Positions 36,031 through 45,420 of a stretch of DNA of 64,000 nt are shown here, piece after piece. Every line of letters starts with the position of its first letter. Position 1 is the first letter of the stretch. The notes under the pieces were generated by a model, which worked only from the letters and a program-made list of their open reading frames with translations, was not told the origin of the DNA and searched no databases. The stretch covers positions 2,914,001 to 2,978,000 of the forward strand of contig NC_008228.1 of assembly GCF_000014225.1 (NCBI RefSeq), read 5' to 3'. The position numbers and the translations under genes are program-made. The DNA comes from Paraglaciecola sp. T6c (lineage in GTDB: Bacteria; Pseudomonadota; Gammaproteobacteria; Enterobacterales; Alteromonadaceae).

Positions 36031-37473
36031 ATGATCAGCTTTTTACTTAACGACAAAGCTGTGCACATAGATGCCACACAAGCTGACACCACTTTACTGA
36101 ATTATTTAAGAGATGAACGTAATCTGTGCGGCACCAAAGAGGGTTGTGCCTCAGGAGACTGCGGCGCGTGCACCGTCGTGGTGGCAAAAGCGAATGAGCA
36201 AGGCTCAGCACTTGAATACCAAGCTTTGAATAGCTGTGTTACGTTTTTATCTGCGGTGCAAGGTAAGCAACTTTTAACCGTTGAACATTTGGCCGATGGT
36301 GAAACGTTGCACCCAGTGCAAGCAGCAATGGTAGATGCCCATGGCTCTCAATGTGGATTTTGTACCCCTGGTTTTGTAATGTCGATGTTCGCCCTTTATC
36401 AACAAGGCAGCGCACCCAACCGGGAGCAAGTGAATGTAGCATTAGGCGGCAACTTATGCCGCTGTACTGGGTATCGCCCTATCATTGATGCCGCTTTAGC
36501 CTCATGCACTGGCGCGCCACACGACAAATTCAGCCAACAGCAAGCCGCCACAATAGCCCAGTTAAACGCGCTGCCTAAAAGTGAGGCTGGCTTAGATACC
36601 TTATTTATGCCGACTAACAGAAACGAGCTTGCTGCGACGATTAAAGCAGAACCTACCGCACGCTTTTTTGCGGGCAGTACGGATATCGCATTAGAAGTCA
36701 CTCAGCAGTTAAAGTCATTGCCGACACTTATCAGCTTGACGCAAGTGGAAGAACTCCAAGTTGTTGAAGCAACCAGCAGCGGTTTAAAAATTGGTGCAGC
36801 GGTCCCCTTCAGTAAGATGGAAGCTTTACTTCTTAAACATTTCCCATCATTGCACGAACTACTCGACAGGTTTGCCTCTACACCTATCCGCAATCAAGCC
36901 ACTTTGGGCGGCAACGTTGCGAACGCCTCCCCCATCGGTGATATGCCCCCAGCACTATTGGCGCTAAATGCGGTGATCAAGGTAGATAATGGTACAGCTC
37001 GTCGAGACATCGCTATCAGCGACTTTTTCACGGGTTATCGCCAAACGTTGTTGCAAAGTGATGAATGGATTGAAGCGATTTTCATCCCATACCTTGAGCC
37101 GAGCGCCCAAGTGCGCGCGTATAAAATTTCTAAGCGCCAAGAAGATGATATTTCAGCTGTGTGTGCCGTGTTTAATTTGACGCTGGACGAGAACAATAAC
37201 GTAACACAACTAAAATCTGGTTTTGGCGGCGTAGCAGCCACACCAGCATCCGTTGATGCGTTAAGCGATGCCATAAAAGGCAAAGATTGGTCTAAAAACA
37301 GTACCTTTGAGTTAGGCAAAAAAGTACTGAGTGAATCGTTTACGCCCCTTGATGACGTGCGCGCCAGCGCTGAGTATCGTCAAACCTTGTTAGTCAATCT
37401 GTTTAAGCGCTTTTGGTTACAAACGAATCAACACAGCCAGCAAATTGAAACACGGGTGCACGCATATGAATAA
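36031..37473 (+). CDS. xdhA: xanthine dehydrogenase small subunit (2Fe-2S and FAD)
   Basis: 480 residues. The N-terminus has both 2Fe-2S clusters: 'CGTKEGCASGDCGACTVVV' and then 'CGFCTPGFVMSMF' with 'GGNLCRCTGYRPI'. The middle carries the FAD-binding domain ('FFAGSTDIALEV', 'RNQATLGGNVANASPIGDMP'), and the end is the CO-dehydrogenase flavoprotein C-terminal domain. Length and order match two-subunit bacterial XdhA. It passes electrons from the molybdenum subunit (next gene) to NAD+. 'GGAG' precedes the ATG. It heads the xdhABC-uraD-uraH-guaD-puuD operon. Confidence 0.95.
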   Translation: MISFLLNDKAVHIDATQADTTLLNYLRDERNLCGTKEGCASGDCGACTVVVAKANEQGSALEYQALNSCVTFLSAVQGKQLLTVEHLADGETLHPVQAAMVDAHGSQCGFCTPGFVMSMFALYQQGSAPNREQVNVALGGNLCRCTGYRPIIDAALASCTGAPHDKFSQQQAATIAQLNALPKSEAGLDTLFMPTNRNELAATIKAEPTARFFAGSTDIALEVTQQLKSLPTLISLTQVEELQVVEATSSGLKIGAAVPFSKMEALLLKHFPSLHELLDRFASTPIRNQATLGGNVANASPIGDMPPALLALNAVIKVDNGTARRDIAISDFFTGYRQTLLQSDEWIEAIFIPYLEPSAQVRAYKISKRQEDDISAVCAVFNLTLDENNNVTQLKSGFGGVAATPASVDALSDAIKGKDWSKNSTFELGKKVLSESFTPLDDVRASAEYRQTLLVNLFKRFWLQTNQHSQQIETRVHAYE

Positions 37474-37486
37474 CCTTTGCTGTGTT

Positions 37487-37502
37487 ACTTGTGGCCACAA
37501 GT
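37487..37502. other. perfect 16-bp palindrome between xdhA and xdhB
   Basis: ACTTGTGGCCACAAGT is its own reverse complement, 14 bases after the xdhA stop and 70 bases before xdhB. As RNA it could form a six-pair stem with a GGCC loop, followed by TTATTTTTACC. Either a protein-binding site or a weak attenuator is possible. Confidence 0.6.
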
Positions 37503-37571
37503 TATTTTTACCTCGTGTGCTTTTTTGTCTTCTTAGCTTTTTCCAATCACTAATACAGCGAGGTTACGACC

Positions 37572-39926
37572 ATGCGTAAACTTATTGAACAGCCGTTTAC
37601 CAGTAACCCCCAAGGGAAAGTAGGCAAGTCTCATCCCCACGAAAGTGCCATTCGCCAAGTCAGCGGCCAAGCCCGTTATGTGGATGACATGCCCCAGCCT
37701 GCGAATTTGCAGTACGCGGCCGTGGGCACCAGCCCTGAAGCCTCAGGTGCATTAAATTCTATCGATTTGACAGCGGTTTGGGCAAGCCCAGGCGTAACTG
37801 ATGTGATTACTGTGGATGATGTACCAGGTCATGTAGATATCGCCCCAGTATTTGATGGCGACCCTATTTTTGCCCAAGGTAACGTATTATTTAACGGTCA
37901 GGCCTTATTCGCGGTATTAGCCGACAGCGTGCAACATGCGCGTCAAGCCGCTCTGAAAGCCAAGGTTGATATTACGCCATTAGCTCCTTGCCTAACGGTT
38001 GAAGCTGCGAAACAACAGAGTAATTTTGTGCGCCCAGCGCATTTTATGCAACAAGGTGATTTTGACACCGCCATTGGCCAAAGCGAACTAAACGCGCAAG
38101 GACATATAAGCATAGGCGGCCAAGAGCACATGTATCTTGAAGGCCAAGTGTCTATGGCGATAAACGATGAGGAAGACCGCGTACTGGTTTACACATCGAG
38201 CCAGCACCCCAGTGAAGTTCAAAAACTCATCGCAGAGGTATTAGGCTGTAAATTGCACAAGGTCGTGGTGGATATGCGTCGCATGGGCGGTGGTTTTGGC
38301 GGTAAAGAAACCCAAGCAGCACAATGGGCGTGTATAGCTGCCTTGCTTGCCAAACGTAACCTGTGCGCTGTAAAACTTCGCTTACCGCGCATGCAAGATA
38401 TGATTGCCACGGGTAAACGTCATCCATTTGAAAACAGCTATCAAGTGGGATTTAACTCAGAAGGCTTAATTAACGCGGCTGATATAGATATAAACGGTAA
38501 CTGCGGGCACTCACCTGACTTATCAGATGCCATTGTCGACAGGGCGATGTTCCATTGCGATAACGGTTATTATCTTGAAAACGTCAATGTGGCGGGTCAT
38601 CGCTGCCGTACGAATCAGGTGTCACACACAGCCTATCGCGGTTTTGGTGGCCCACAAGGTATGATAGTTGCTGAAGCCATGATGGACGCTGTTGCTCGAA
38701 AAGTAGGAAAAGATCCGCTAACGGTACGTAAGTTAAACCTATATGGCGACAAAGATCGAAATCTCACACCTTATGGTATGACGGTTGAACACAACCTGTT
38801 GGGCGATTTGATTGCACGATTAGAAACCTCTTCTGACTATTGGGCCCGCAGAGAGGCCATCACTCAGTTTAATAAAAGCAGTCCCATTGTTAAAAAAGGC
38901 CTGGCGCTGACGCCCGTAAAATTTGGCATCTCCTTTACTGCTAAGCATTTGAATCAAGCTGGGGCACTGCTGCATGTATATACGGACGGCAGCATGCAGA
39001 TTAATCACGGTGGCACAGAAATGGGTCAAGGCTTACATACTAAAATTGGTCAGATTGTAGCCAATGAGTTTGGCATTTCTTTGCATGATGTAGAAGTCAC
39101 CGCTACGCGTACTGATAAAGTGCCGAACACCTCGCCCACGGCAGCATCAAGTGGCACCGATCTTAACGGAAAAGCAGCACAAAATGCGTGTATCAGCGTC
39201 AAACAGCGCTTAGCAGAATTCTATGCAAAAACCATCGACGATTCGGAACTTACCGCGGATAAAGTGACTTTCGCCGACAATCGCGTCACGTTAGGCCAAC
39301 ATAACGTGGAGTTCGTGCAACTAGTACAAGATGCCTACATTGGCCGCGTATCGTTATCATCAACGGGCTTCTATAAAACCCCTAAAATCCATTATGACCG
39401 CAGCACAGGTAATGGCCGCCCATTCTTTTACTTTGCTTATGGTGCGTCGGTTTCCGAAGTCTCCATCGACACCTTAACGGGCGAGTACAAAGTAGAGCGT
39501 GTCGATATTCTGCATGATGTGGGCCGCAGCTTAAACCCAGCCATTGATATAGGGCAGATAGAGGGTGGCTTTATACAAGGCATGGGCTGGCTCACTACCG
39601 AAGACTTAAAGTGGGATGATAAAGGTCGCTTGATCAGCAACAACCCGGCGACCTACAAGATACCTGCCATTGGCGACACCCCCGACGTGTTTAATGTGGA
39701 CCTGTATCCAAGGGACAATGACGAAGACAGTATTTATCACTCTAAAGCGGTGGGTGAACCGCCCTTTATGTTGGCTAATTCAGTTTGGTGTGCCATTAAA
39801 GATGCGATTTCAAGCTTAACAGACTACAAAATTGATCCCCAGTTACCCGCCCCTGCCACGCCAGAAGCCGTGCTGAAATGTATTATGTCTATAGATGCTG
39901 ACCCCACGTCTAGCGAGCCTAGTTAA
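37572..39926 (+). CDS. xdhB: xanthine dehydrogenase molybdopterin-binding large subunit
   Basis: 784 residues of the molybdenum hydroxylase fold. Recognised parts are 'MGGGFGGKETQAAQWACIAA' and 'SHTAYRGFGGPQGM' (cofactor contacts), 'HGGTEMGQGLHTK' and the catalytic Glu in 'KAVGEPPFML'. The enzyme hydroxylates hypoxanthine to xanthine and xanthine to urate. It pairs with XdhA and needs XdhC, encoded two bases after its stop, to receive sulfurated cofactor. Start preceded by 'GAGG'. Full length for bacterial XdhB. Confidence 0.95.
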   Translation: MRKLIEQPFTSNPQGKVGKSHPHESAIRQVSGQARYVDDMPQPANLQYAAVGTSPEASGALNSIDLTAVWASPGVTDVITVDDVPGHVDIAPVFDGDPIFAQGNVLFNGQALFAVLADSVQHARQAALKAKVDITPLAPCLTVEAAKQQSNFVRPAHFMQQGDFDTAIGQSELNAQGHISIGGQEHMYLEGQVSMAINDEEDRVLVYTSSQHPSEVQKLIAEVLGCKLHKVVVDMRRMGGGFGGKETQAAQWACIAALLAKRNLCAVKLRLPRMQDMIATGKRHPFENSYQVGFNSEGLINAADIDINGNCGHSPDLSDAIVDRAMFHCDNGYYLENVNVAGHRCRTNQVSHTAYRGFGGPQGMIVAEAMMDAVARKVGKDPLTVRKLNLYGDKDRNLTPYGMTVEHNLLGDLIARLETSSDYWARREAITQFNKSSPIVKKGLALTPVKFGISFTAKHLNQAGALLHVYTDGSMQINHGGTEMGQGLHTKIGQIVANEFGISLHDVEVTATRTDKVPNTSPTAASSGTDLNGKAAQNACISVKQRLAEFYAKTIDDSELTADKVTFADNRVTLGQHNVEFVQLVQDAYIGRVSLSSTGFYKTPKIHYDRSTGNGRPFFYFAYGASVSEVSIDTLTGEYKVERVDILHDVGRSLNPAIDIGQIEGGFIQGMGWLTTEDLKWDDKGRLISNNPATYKIPAIGDTPDVFNVDLYPRDNDEDSIYHSKAVGEPPFMLANSVWCAIKDAISSLTDYKIDPQLPAPATPEAVLKCIMSIDADPTSSEPS

Positions 39927-39927
39927 G

Positions 39928-40857
39928 ATGAATACCAATAAATGGTTTGACGCATTGCATCAATGCCAAGCGCAAGGCAAAGCCTACGTATTGGTAACAG
40001 TCCTTGGCGCTGCGGGCTCGACTCCTCGCGGCAACGGCACCAAAATGATTGTGACCGGGGATGAAACTTTCGACACGATAGGCGGCGGGCACTTAGAATT
40101 TGCCGCTACGGAACAAGCCAGAGGTCTACTCGCGAATAACGAGCAAACACAGCACATTGAGCACTATCCGCTTTCCAGTAAATTGGGGCAATGCTGCGGC
40201 GGTGCGGTCAACGTATTGTTTGAAGTGATGATAGAACAATGCCAAACCGTGCAAATTTACGGCGCGGGTCATGTGGCCCATGCGTTAATTCCGTTACTAG
40301 CGCAGCTGCCTTTGCAAATACAGTGGATTGATCAACGTGAAGCATTATTTCCCAAGAGCAGCGCGGGACAAAGACACCCGAATTACGATTTTGCCAATTT
40401 AGATATCATAGTGAGCGATGAGCCAACTGAGCATATCGCTCGGGCACCTGCCAATAGTTGGTTGGTGGTTATGACCCACAATCATCAATTAGATTACGAA
40501 TTGGTTGAGGTGGCGCTTAAACGCCCTGACCTGCCTTATATCGGTATGATAGGCTCTAACACCAAAGCGAAACGATTTGTCACACGTATCGCCGCGCGCA
40601 TGCCTGATGTAACTCAGCCCGAGCGCTTGGTCAGCCCAATTGGGGTATTAGACATTCCAGGTAAACGCCCCATTGAAGTGGCGGTGTCTATTGCGGGTCA
40701 AATCATACAACGCCTAAACAGTGATGCACTTGAGCAACAACCCAGTGAGGGCGCGAGTACGCAAGAAAACCAACTTAACACCAACCAAGCGCTTAAAATG
40801 CGACAAAAGCAAGTGAACGCGTGGCGCGCCTCTAAGAAATTAAAAGACTCATTATGA
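39928..40857 (+). CDS. xdhC: xanthine dehydrogenase accessory protein (molybdenum cofactor insertion)
   Basis: 309 residues from the ATG at 39928, which directly follows the xdhB stop; an upstream in-frame ATG within xdhB is unlikely. Family signs: 'VLGAAGSTPRGNGTKMIV', 'CCGGAVNVLFE', a Rossmann-like second domain from 'VQIYGAGHVAHALIPLL', and 'PYIGMIGSNTKAKRF'. XdhC binds the molybdenum cofactor and hands it to XdhB. The C-terminal 40 residues are a polar tail. The stop overlaps uraD by four bases (ATGA), indicating coupled translation. Confidence 0.92.
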   Translation: MNTNKWFDALHQCQAQGKAYVLVTVLGAAGSTPRGNGTKMIVTGDETFDTIGGGHLEFAATEQARGLLANNEQTQHIEHYPLSSKLGQCCGGAVNVLFEVMIEQCQTVQIYGAGHVAHALIPLLAQLPLQIQWIDQREALFPKSSAGQRHPNYDFANLDIIVSDEPTEHIARAPANSWLVVMTHNHQLDYELVEVALKRPDLPYIGMIGSNTKAKRFVTRIAARMPDVTQPERLVSPIGVLDIPGKRPIEVAVSIAGQIIQRLNSDALEQQPSEGASTQENQLNTNQALKMRQKQVNAWRASKKLKDSL

Positions 40858-41363
40858 CCTTAACTGAATTGAATAACCTCACTGCGAGTGAGGCTGAAAC
40901 GTTTTTTGCTCAAACTTGCGCAGCGCAGCGCTGGGTAACGAAAATGCAAGAGCAACGGCCTTATGCCAATGCGCCGAGTCTGCTGCAAAAAGCGAAAGCA
41001 AGTTGGCAAGACATGAATAAAGAGGATGTTCTGCAAGCATTTGACGCCCATCCCATGATTGGGGATATCAGCAGCTTGCGTGAGAAATATGCCAGTACCA
41101 AGGCCATGGCAAGTAATGAGCAAGATGGGGCTGCACAAGCGGATGAGGCAACTCTACTGGCTTTGCAAAAACTGAACTTAGCCTATAAAGAAAAGCACGG
41201 GTTTATTTTTATCATTTGCGCCAGCGGCTTGAGCGCGAAAACCATGCTTCAGGAAATCGAAGAGCGTATCCACAATACTACTGCCACCGAAATCGATATT
41301 GCCAGTGGTGAACAAATTAAAATTACCATGTTACGTATACTAAAGGGTCTTTCAGATGAATAA
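40854..41363 (+). CDS. uraD: 2-oxo-4-hydroxy-4-carboxy-5-ureidoimidazoline (OHCU) decarboxylase
   Basis: 169 residues, all alpha. The active-site motif 'FDAHPMIGD' and later 'KHGFIFIICASGLSAKTM' are diagnostic. The enzyme decarboxylates OHCU to (S)-allantoin, the third step after urate oxidation. It overlaps xdhC at the start and uraH at the end, so the three genes are tightly coupled. Such clustering with uraH is common, and in some organisms the two are fused. Confidence 0.93.
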   Translation: MTLTELNNLTASEAETFFAQTCAAQRWVTKMQEQRPYANAPSLLQKAKASWQDMNKEDVLQAFDAHPMIGDISSLREKYASTKAMASNEQDGAAQADEATLLALQKLNLAYKEKHGFIFIICASGLSAKTMLQEIEERIHNTTATEIDIASGEQIKITMLRILKGLSDE

Positions 41364-41688
41364 AGCACCGTCACTTTCTAGCCATGTGCTAGACACCACC
41401 TTAGGCAAGCCTGCGGCTAATATGCAATTAATACTAACAACACCAGAAGGCAATATTGCGCATGTGCAAACTGACCCAGATGGCCGTTGTAATCAGTGGG
41501 GTGAGTTAACGATTTCTGCAGGACAATACCAACTTAGATTTCTCACTGGTGAGTACTTGTCAGCGGCCCACGGCAGTGCGTTTTACCCTTTCGTAGATGT
41601 GCATTTTGAAATAACCGCCGACGGTGGTCATTATCATATACCGTTGCTCATCTCTCCATTTGGCTTTAGCAGTTACCGCGGTAGCTAA
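41356..41688 (+). CDS. uraH: 5-hydroxyisourate hydrolase (transthyretin-like)
   Basis: 110 residues of the transthyretin-related fold. The N-terminal 'SSHVLDTTLGKPAANMQL' and the C-terminal 'YHIPLLISPFGFSSYRGS' are the two signature blocks, with the invariant YRGS end. It hydrolyses 5-hydroxyisourate, made by PuuD, to OHCU for UraD. There is no export signal, so it is cytoplasmic. The start overlaps the end of uraD by eight bases. Confidence 0.95.
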   Translation: MNKAPSLSSHVLDTTLGKPAANMQLILTTPEGNIAHVQTDPDGRCNQWGELTISAGQYQLRFLTGEYLSAAHGSAFYPFVDVHFEITADGGHYHIPLLISPFGFSSYRGS

Positions 41689-41704
41689 CGGGATCTATTT
41701 TTAA

Positions 41705-43000
41705 ATGACGACACATCTATACCTTGCCTCTATTTTACATTTTCCACAGAAGACGGCGCAGCCGAAAGTAGACTTCAGCTATATCAAGGACGGCGCTTTG
41801 GTCACTCAAAATGGCAAGATCCTAGCCACAGGCCAGGCTAATGATCTTTTGAGCCAGTACCCTGAAGCGGTTTCTCACGATTATCGTGACCAGATCATCA
41901 TGCCGGGATTTATCGACAGCCATTTGCATTTCCCGCAGACAGAAATGTTGGCGAGTTTCGGTGAGCAGTTGCTCGATTGGCTGGATAATTACACCTTCCC
42001 CACTGAGAAGAAATTTGCCAACCCAGAGTATGCAGCCAAAATAGCAGATATATTTTTACGCCAGCTTTATCGCAACGGTACCACCAGCGCCATGGTCTAC
42101 TCTTCGGTGCATCAATGTGCTGCAGATGCACTTTTTAAAGCGGCTAAGCAACACAAAATGTTAATGATCGCGGGTAAGGTATGCATGGACAGGCACTGCC
42201 CATCATGGCTACAAGACACGCCAGAAACCGCCCAAAAAGAAAGCGCTGAATTAATTGAGCGTTGGCACGGCAAAGACCGCTTATATTATGCGATCACCCC
42301 GCGTTTCGCGCCCACCAGTAGCCATGAACAACTGCATGCATTGGGCGAGTTGGCACAGCAATATCCAGATGTGTACATTCAAAGCCATTTGAACGAAAAC
42401 CTGAATGAGATCGACTGGGTTAATTCACTCTTTCCTAACTATAACGGCTATTTAGACGTATATGACAAGTTCAATATGCTGCGCCCTAAAGCTATGTTTG
42501 GTCACTGTATTCACATGCAAGAGCATGAATGGCAACGCATGAGCGATAGTGGCGCCAGTATTGCTTTTTGCCCTACATCGAACTTGTTTTTAGGCAGTGG
42601 TTTGTTCGATTTAAAAACGGCGGAAAAATACGATATCCCAGTGGCCCTCGCCACGGATGTTGGTGCAGGAACCACTTTTAGTATGCTGCGTACGTTGGGC
42701 GAAGCCTATAAAGTAGGGCAATTACGCTCCGAGCAGTTACCACCATTACATGGGCTGTATCTGATGACCCAGGGCGCCGCTGTTGCACAAGGTTTAGAGC
42801 AAAGTATTGGCAACCTAAATGCTGGGACGGATGCAGATTTCGTCATAGTTGACCCGCATTTTGACGAGCTCACCAGTTTGCGCTGTGAACAACAAAACGA
42901 GATCCAAGACATTATATTTGCATTGAGTATGCTTGCTGATGACAGAGCCATCACGGCCACTTATATCGCCGGCGAGCCGGTTTACCGAGCAAACACATAA
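41705..43000 (+). CDS. guaD: guanine deaminase
   Basis: 431 residues of the amidohydrolase superfamily: 'MPGFIDSHLHFPQTEMLASF' supplies the HxH zinc ligands, followed by 'LLDWLDNYTFPTEKKF', which is specific to guanine deaminase. Further blocks are 'KVCMDRHCPSWLQD', 'YIQSHLNENLNEI', 'FGHCIHM' and 'ALATDVGAGTTFSMLRT'. It converts guanine to xanthine, feeding XdhAB. It lies 16 bases after uraH with a weak ribosome binding site, still within the operon. Confidence 0.95.
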   Translation: MTTHLYLASILHFPQKTAQPKVDFSYIKDGALVTQNGKILATGQANDLLSQYPEAVSHDYRDQIIMPGFIDSHLHFPQTEMLASFGEQLLDWLDNYTFPTEKKFANPEYAAKIADIFLRQLYRNGTTSAMVYSSVHQCAADALFKAAKQHKMLMIAGKVCMDRHCPSWLQDTPETAQKESAELIERWHGKDRLYYAITPRFAPTSSHEQLHALGELAQQYPDVYIQSHLNENLNEIDWVNSLFPNYNGYLDVYDKFNMLRPKAMFGHCIHMQEHEWQRMSDSGASIAFCPTSNLFLGSGLFDLKTAEKYDIPVALATDVGAGTTFSMLRTLGEAYKVGQLRSEQLPPLHGLYLMTQGAAVAQGLEQSIGNLNAGTDADFVIVDPHFDELTSLRCEQQNEIQDIIFALSMLADDRAITATYIAGEPVYRANT

Positions 43001-43040
43001 CTTACTATAAGAATAAGAATTACAAACAAGGAACATCATA

Positions 43041-44255
43041 ATGGCATGGTTTGAATGGTCATCTTTATTTATCCGCTGGTTTCATGTGATTGCGGGCGTC
43101 GCTTGGATAGGCGCTTCTTTTTACTTTATCTGGCTTGATAACAATCTACGTACACCGCCAAAGTGGAAACAAGATAAAGGCATAAAAGGTGATTTATGGG
43201 CAGTACACGGAGGTGGCTTTTACGAAGTGGCCAAATATCAACGTGGTCCAGAGAAAATGCCAGAAACCCTACACTGGTTTAAATGGGAAGCCTACACCAC
43301 TTGGCTAAGTGGCTTCTTGCTGTTGAGCTTAATTTACTACCACGGTGCTTCTATTTATTTGATCGACCCTGCTGTGATGGACTTAACCCCAAAAGAAGCC
43401 ATCATTCGTGGTTTGGGCTTAATATTTGGCGGACTCTTTATTTATGAAGGTGCTTGTCGCAGCGCACTTGGCCGTTACCCTGCTCTATTCGGCATTATGT
43501 TGTTGGTGCTGATCGGTGCGGTAAGCTATTTAGCCACACATTGGTTTAGTGGCCGAGGCGCGTTCATGCATGTTGGCGCTTTGATTGGCACAATAATGGC
43601 TGGCAATGTCTTCTTTAAAATCATGCCCGCTCAGCGCTTAATGGTCGATGCGGTCACCAACAACAAGGAGATTAATCCTGCTTGGGGATTAGCGGCCAAA
43701 CTGCGCTCAGTACACAACAACTACCTGACCCTGCCATTACTGTTTATTATGATCAGCAACCACTACCCTATGACCTTCCAACACCCTCAGGCATGGGCAG
43801 TGCTTATGGCTATTGGTATAGTGTCAGCGTGGATACGCCATTACTTTAACCTAAAGCACGTAGGCATTTCGCGCCCATCAGTACTCATCACGGGCGCAAT
43901 AGGTATGTTACTAATTGCCGGTTGGGTCTCTTACCCTCGATCGCATATTGATGATTCGAAAGCGCTTGAAACCGCCAATATCAGCGCGTCTGCACCAGTT
44001 CAACTTAGCGCGACTGAACAACACGCGTTTGACGTTATTCAAACCCATTGTGCGAATTGTCACTCCGCTAAACCGACGGATGAATTGTTCGTTGTTGCGC
44101 CACTGGGATTAATGCTCGATTCGTGGCAACAAATTCAGGCAAAAGCACCGCTGATATACCAGCGTGCCGTTGTCAGTAAAGATATGCCATTAATGAATAA
44201 AACCGGTATGACAGAGCAAGACAGAGCAGCCATTCGTAAATGGTTTGAGCAATAA
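43041..44255 (+). CDS. puuD: membrane-bound, cytochrome-c-linked urate oxidase
   Basis: 404 residues. An N-terminal urate hydroxylase domain (DUF989) with about eight helices begins 'WSSLFIRWFHVIAGVAWIGA'. The C-terminal 90 residues are a cytochrome c domain with the haem motif CANCH at about 336-340. Proteins of this kind oxidise urate to 5-hydroxyisourate and pass electrons to the respiratory chain rather than making peroxide. No cofactor-free uricase or HpxO is seen in the window, so PuuD is probably the urate step here. 'AAGGAA' precedes the start. It is the last gene of the operon before a strong terminator. Confidence 0.94.
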   Translation: MAWFEWSSLFIRWFHVIAGVAWIGASFYFIWLDNNLRTPPKWKQDKGIKGDLWAVHGGGFYEVAKYQRGPEKMPETLHWFKWEAYTTWLSGFLLLSLIYYHGASIYLIDPAVMDLTPKEAIIRGLGLIFGGLFIYEGACRSALGRYPALFGIMLLVLIGAVSYLATHWFSGRGAFMHVGALIGTIMAGNVFFKIMPAQRLMVDAVTNNKEINPAWGLAAKLRSVHNNYLTLPLLFIMISNHYPMTFQHPQAWAVLMAIGIVSAWIRHYFNLKHVGISRPSVLITGAIGMLLIAGWVSYPRSHIDDSKALETANISASAPVQLSATEQHAFDVIQTHCANCHSAKPTDELFVVAPLGLMLDSWQQIQAKAPLIYQRAVVSKDMPLMNKTGMTEQDRAAIRKWFEQ

Positions 44256-44296
44256 ACTGTTTAGTAGGAATTCTTTTCACAAACGGTATACGTAAT

Positions 44297-44332
44297 AAAA
44301 ATGGCCTAAAATGTCTTTTAGGCCATTTTTAT
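44297..44332. terminator. bidirectional intrinsic terminator after puuD
   Basis: AAAAATGGCCTAAA from 44297 pairs with TTTAGGCCATTTTT ending at 44330. T-rich sequence follows on both strands. It ends the purine operon and probably the converging PaiB-like gene. Confidence 0.92.
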
Positions 44333-44475
44333 ATCGCTTACATCGCAAATACGGTTAGCACAGTCAGTCACGCCTTGCCTGCGTCACCACTATTCGTCGT
44401 CTGCAATCAACAGTGTTAGCCTAACGCCAAAGAACCACCAGCGCACGGCAGTGGGCGAGTCTAATAAGTTTGCGC

Positions 44476-45096
44476 TTATTCGACGCCGCCCACACCAAGT
44501 TGGCGTTTTTGCATATAGTTGGCCAATTGTATATCGCCTAAATCAGCGCTTTGACTTAGGGCCTTGAATACACCTTGTTGATCAGCCTCCTTACGCTGCT
44601 GCCCGAGTTTTTCCTTGGCATCGATATGTTCGATAACGACTTTGAAGCCTACTACGCCTCGGCGCAATTTAGCCTGATAATCCGCAGGCATTCTCACCTC
44701 ATTGTTGAGTAAACTTGGCTCATACTTTGCCACTAAAGCATCCATCGCCTGCTCCGTTTCTTCATCGCTGATTAGACTTGCTTGGCCCTTACAATGAACC
44801 GCGGCGTAATTCCACGTGGGCACACCAGGTCCTTCTGCATACCATGTAGGAGATATATATGCATGGGGGCCACTAAAAATCACCAATGCTTTCTCTTGTG
44901 TCAATTGATGAATATGAGGATTGGCTCTAGCGATATGGCCATAGAGTATCCCGCACTCCCCTTCATTTTGATGATAAATAAACGGGATATGCGTAGCATC
45001 AAGTGACTCAGACACTAAAATACCAAAGCTATTTTCACTGATAAACCGGTCAATTTCTTGGTTCTCTTGAATACGCAAATTGGGGGGAACAAACAT
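44476..45096 (-). CDS. PaiB family FMN-binding protein
   Basis: 206 residues: 'MFVPPNLRIQENQEIDRFI' at the start, 'THIPFIYHQNEG' and 'FSGPHAYISPTWYAEGPGVP' followed by 'WNYAAVHCKG'. This is the PaiB/FMN-binding negative transcriptional regulator family. The founding protein affects sporulation and protease genes in Bacillus, but most relatives are probably small flavin enzymes of the split-barrel type. No helix-turn-helix is evident, so regulation of transcription is doubtful. It stands alone. Confidence 0.88.
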   Translation of the reverse strand: MFVPPNLRIQENQEIDRFISENSFGILVSESLDATHIPFIYHQNEGECGILYGHIARANPHIHQLTQEKALVIFSGPHAYISPTWYAEGPGVPTWNYAAVHCKGQASLISDEETEQAMDALVAKYEPSLLNNEVRMPADYQAKLRRGVVGFKVVIEHIDAKEKLGQQRKEADQQGVFKALSQSADLGDIQLANYMQKRQLGVGGVE

Positions 45097-45283
45097 AGAT
45101 TAACGTCTTTTATTTTTGTGTGTTGAGCAACGTGCGATTTTCGCCAACACATTCTTATTTCAGCTTTCGTACTCTTCATTCGCTATTTGCCATTGTGGAC
45201 AAAGCGCTCAGAACAGCCTAACACCGAAAAAGGTACATTCAGATGACAGTGAAGTAAAAATACAGCTTTAAAGTAAAAACGAA

Positions 45284-45307
45284 AAAACGCTCTATAAAGA
45301 GCGTTTT
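45284..45307 (-). terminator. intrinsic terminator of the VOC-protein gene
   Basis: AAAACGCTCT at 45284-45293 pairs with AGAGCGTTTT at 45298-45307; on the minus strand the stem runs into a T-run. The rest of the 324-base gap to the PaiB-like gene shows no gene. Confidence 0.85.
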
Positions 45308-45420
45308 GATGACTATTTTGCTGATGCACTGCGCTGTCATGTTAAACCATGGATGCTGCACGTTCCGCCCAGCACCCATGTTTACACCGCACTGTTTTTT
45401 ACAACCTCATTAATCCAGTC

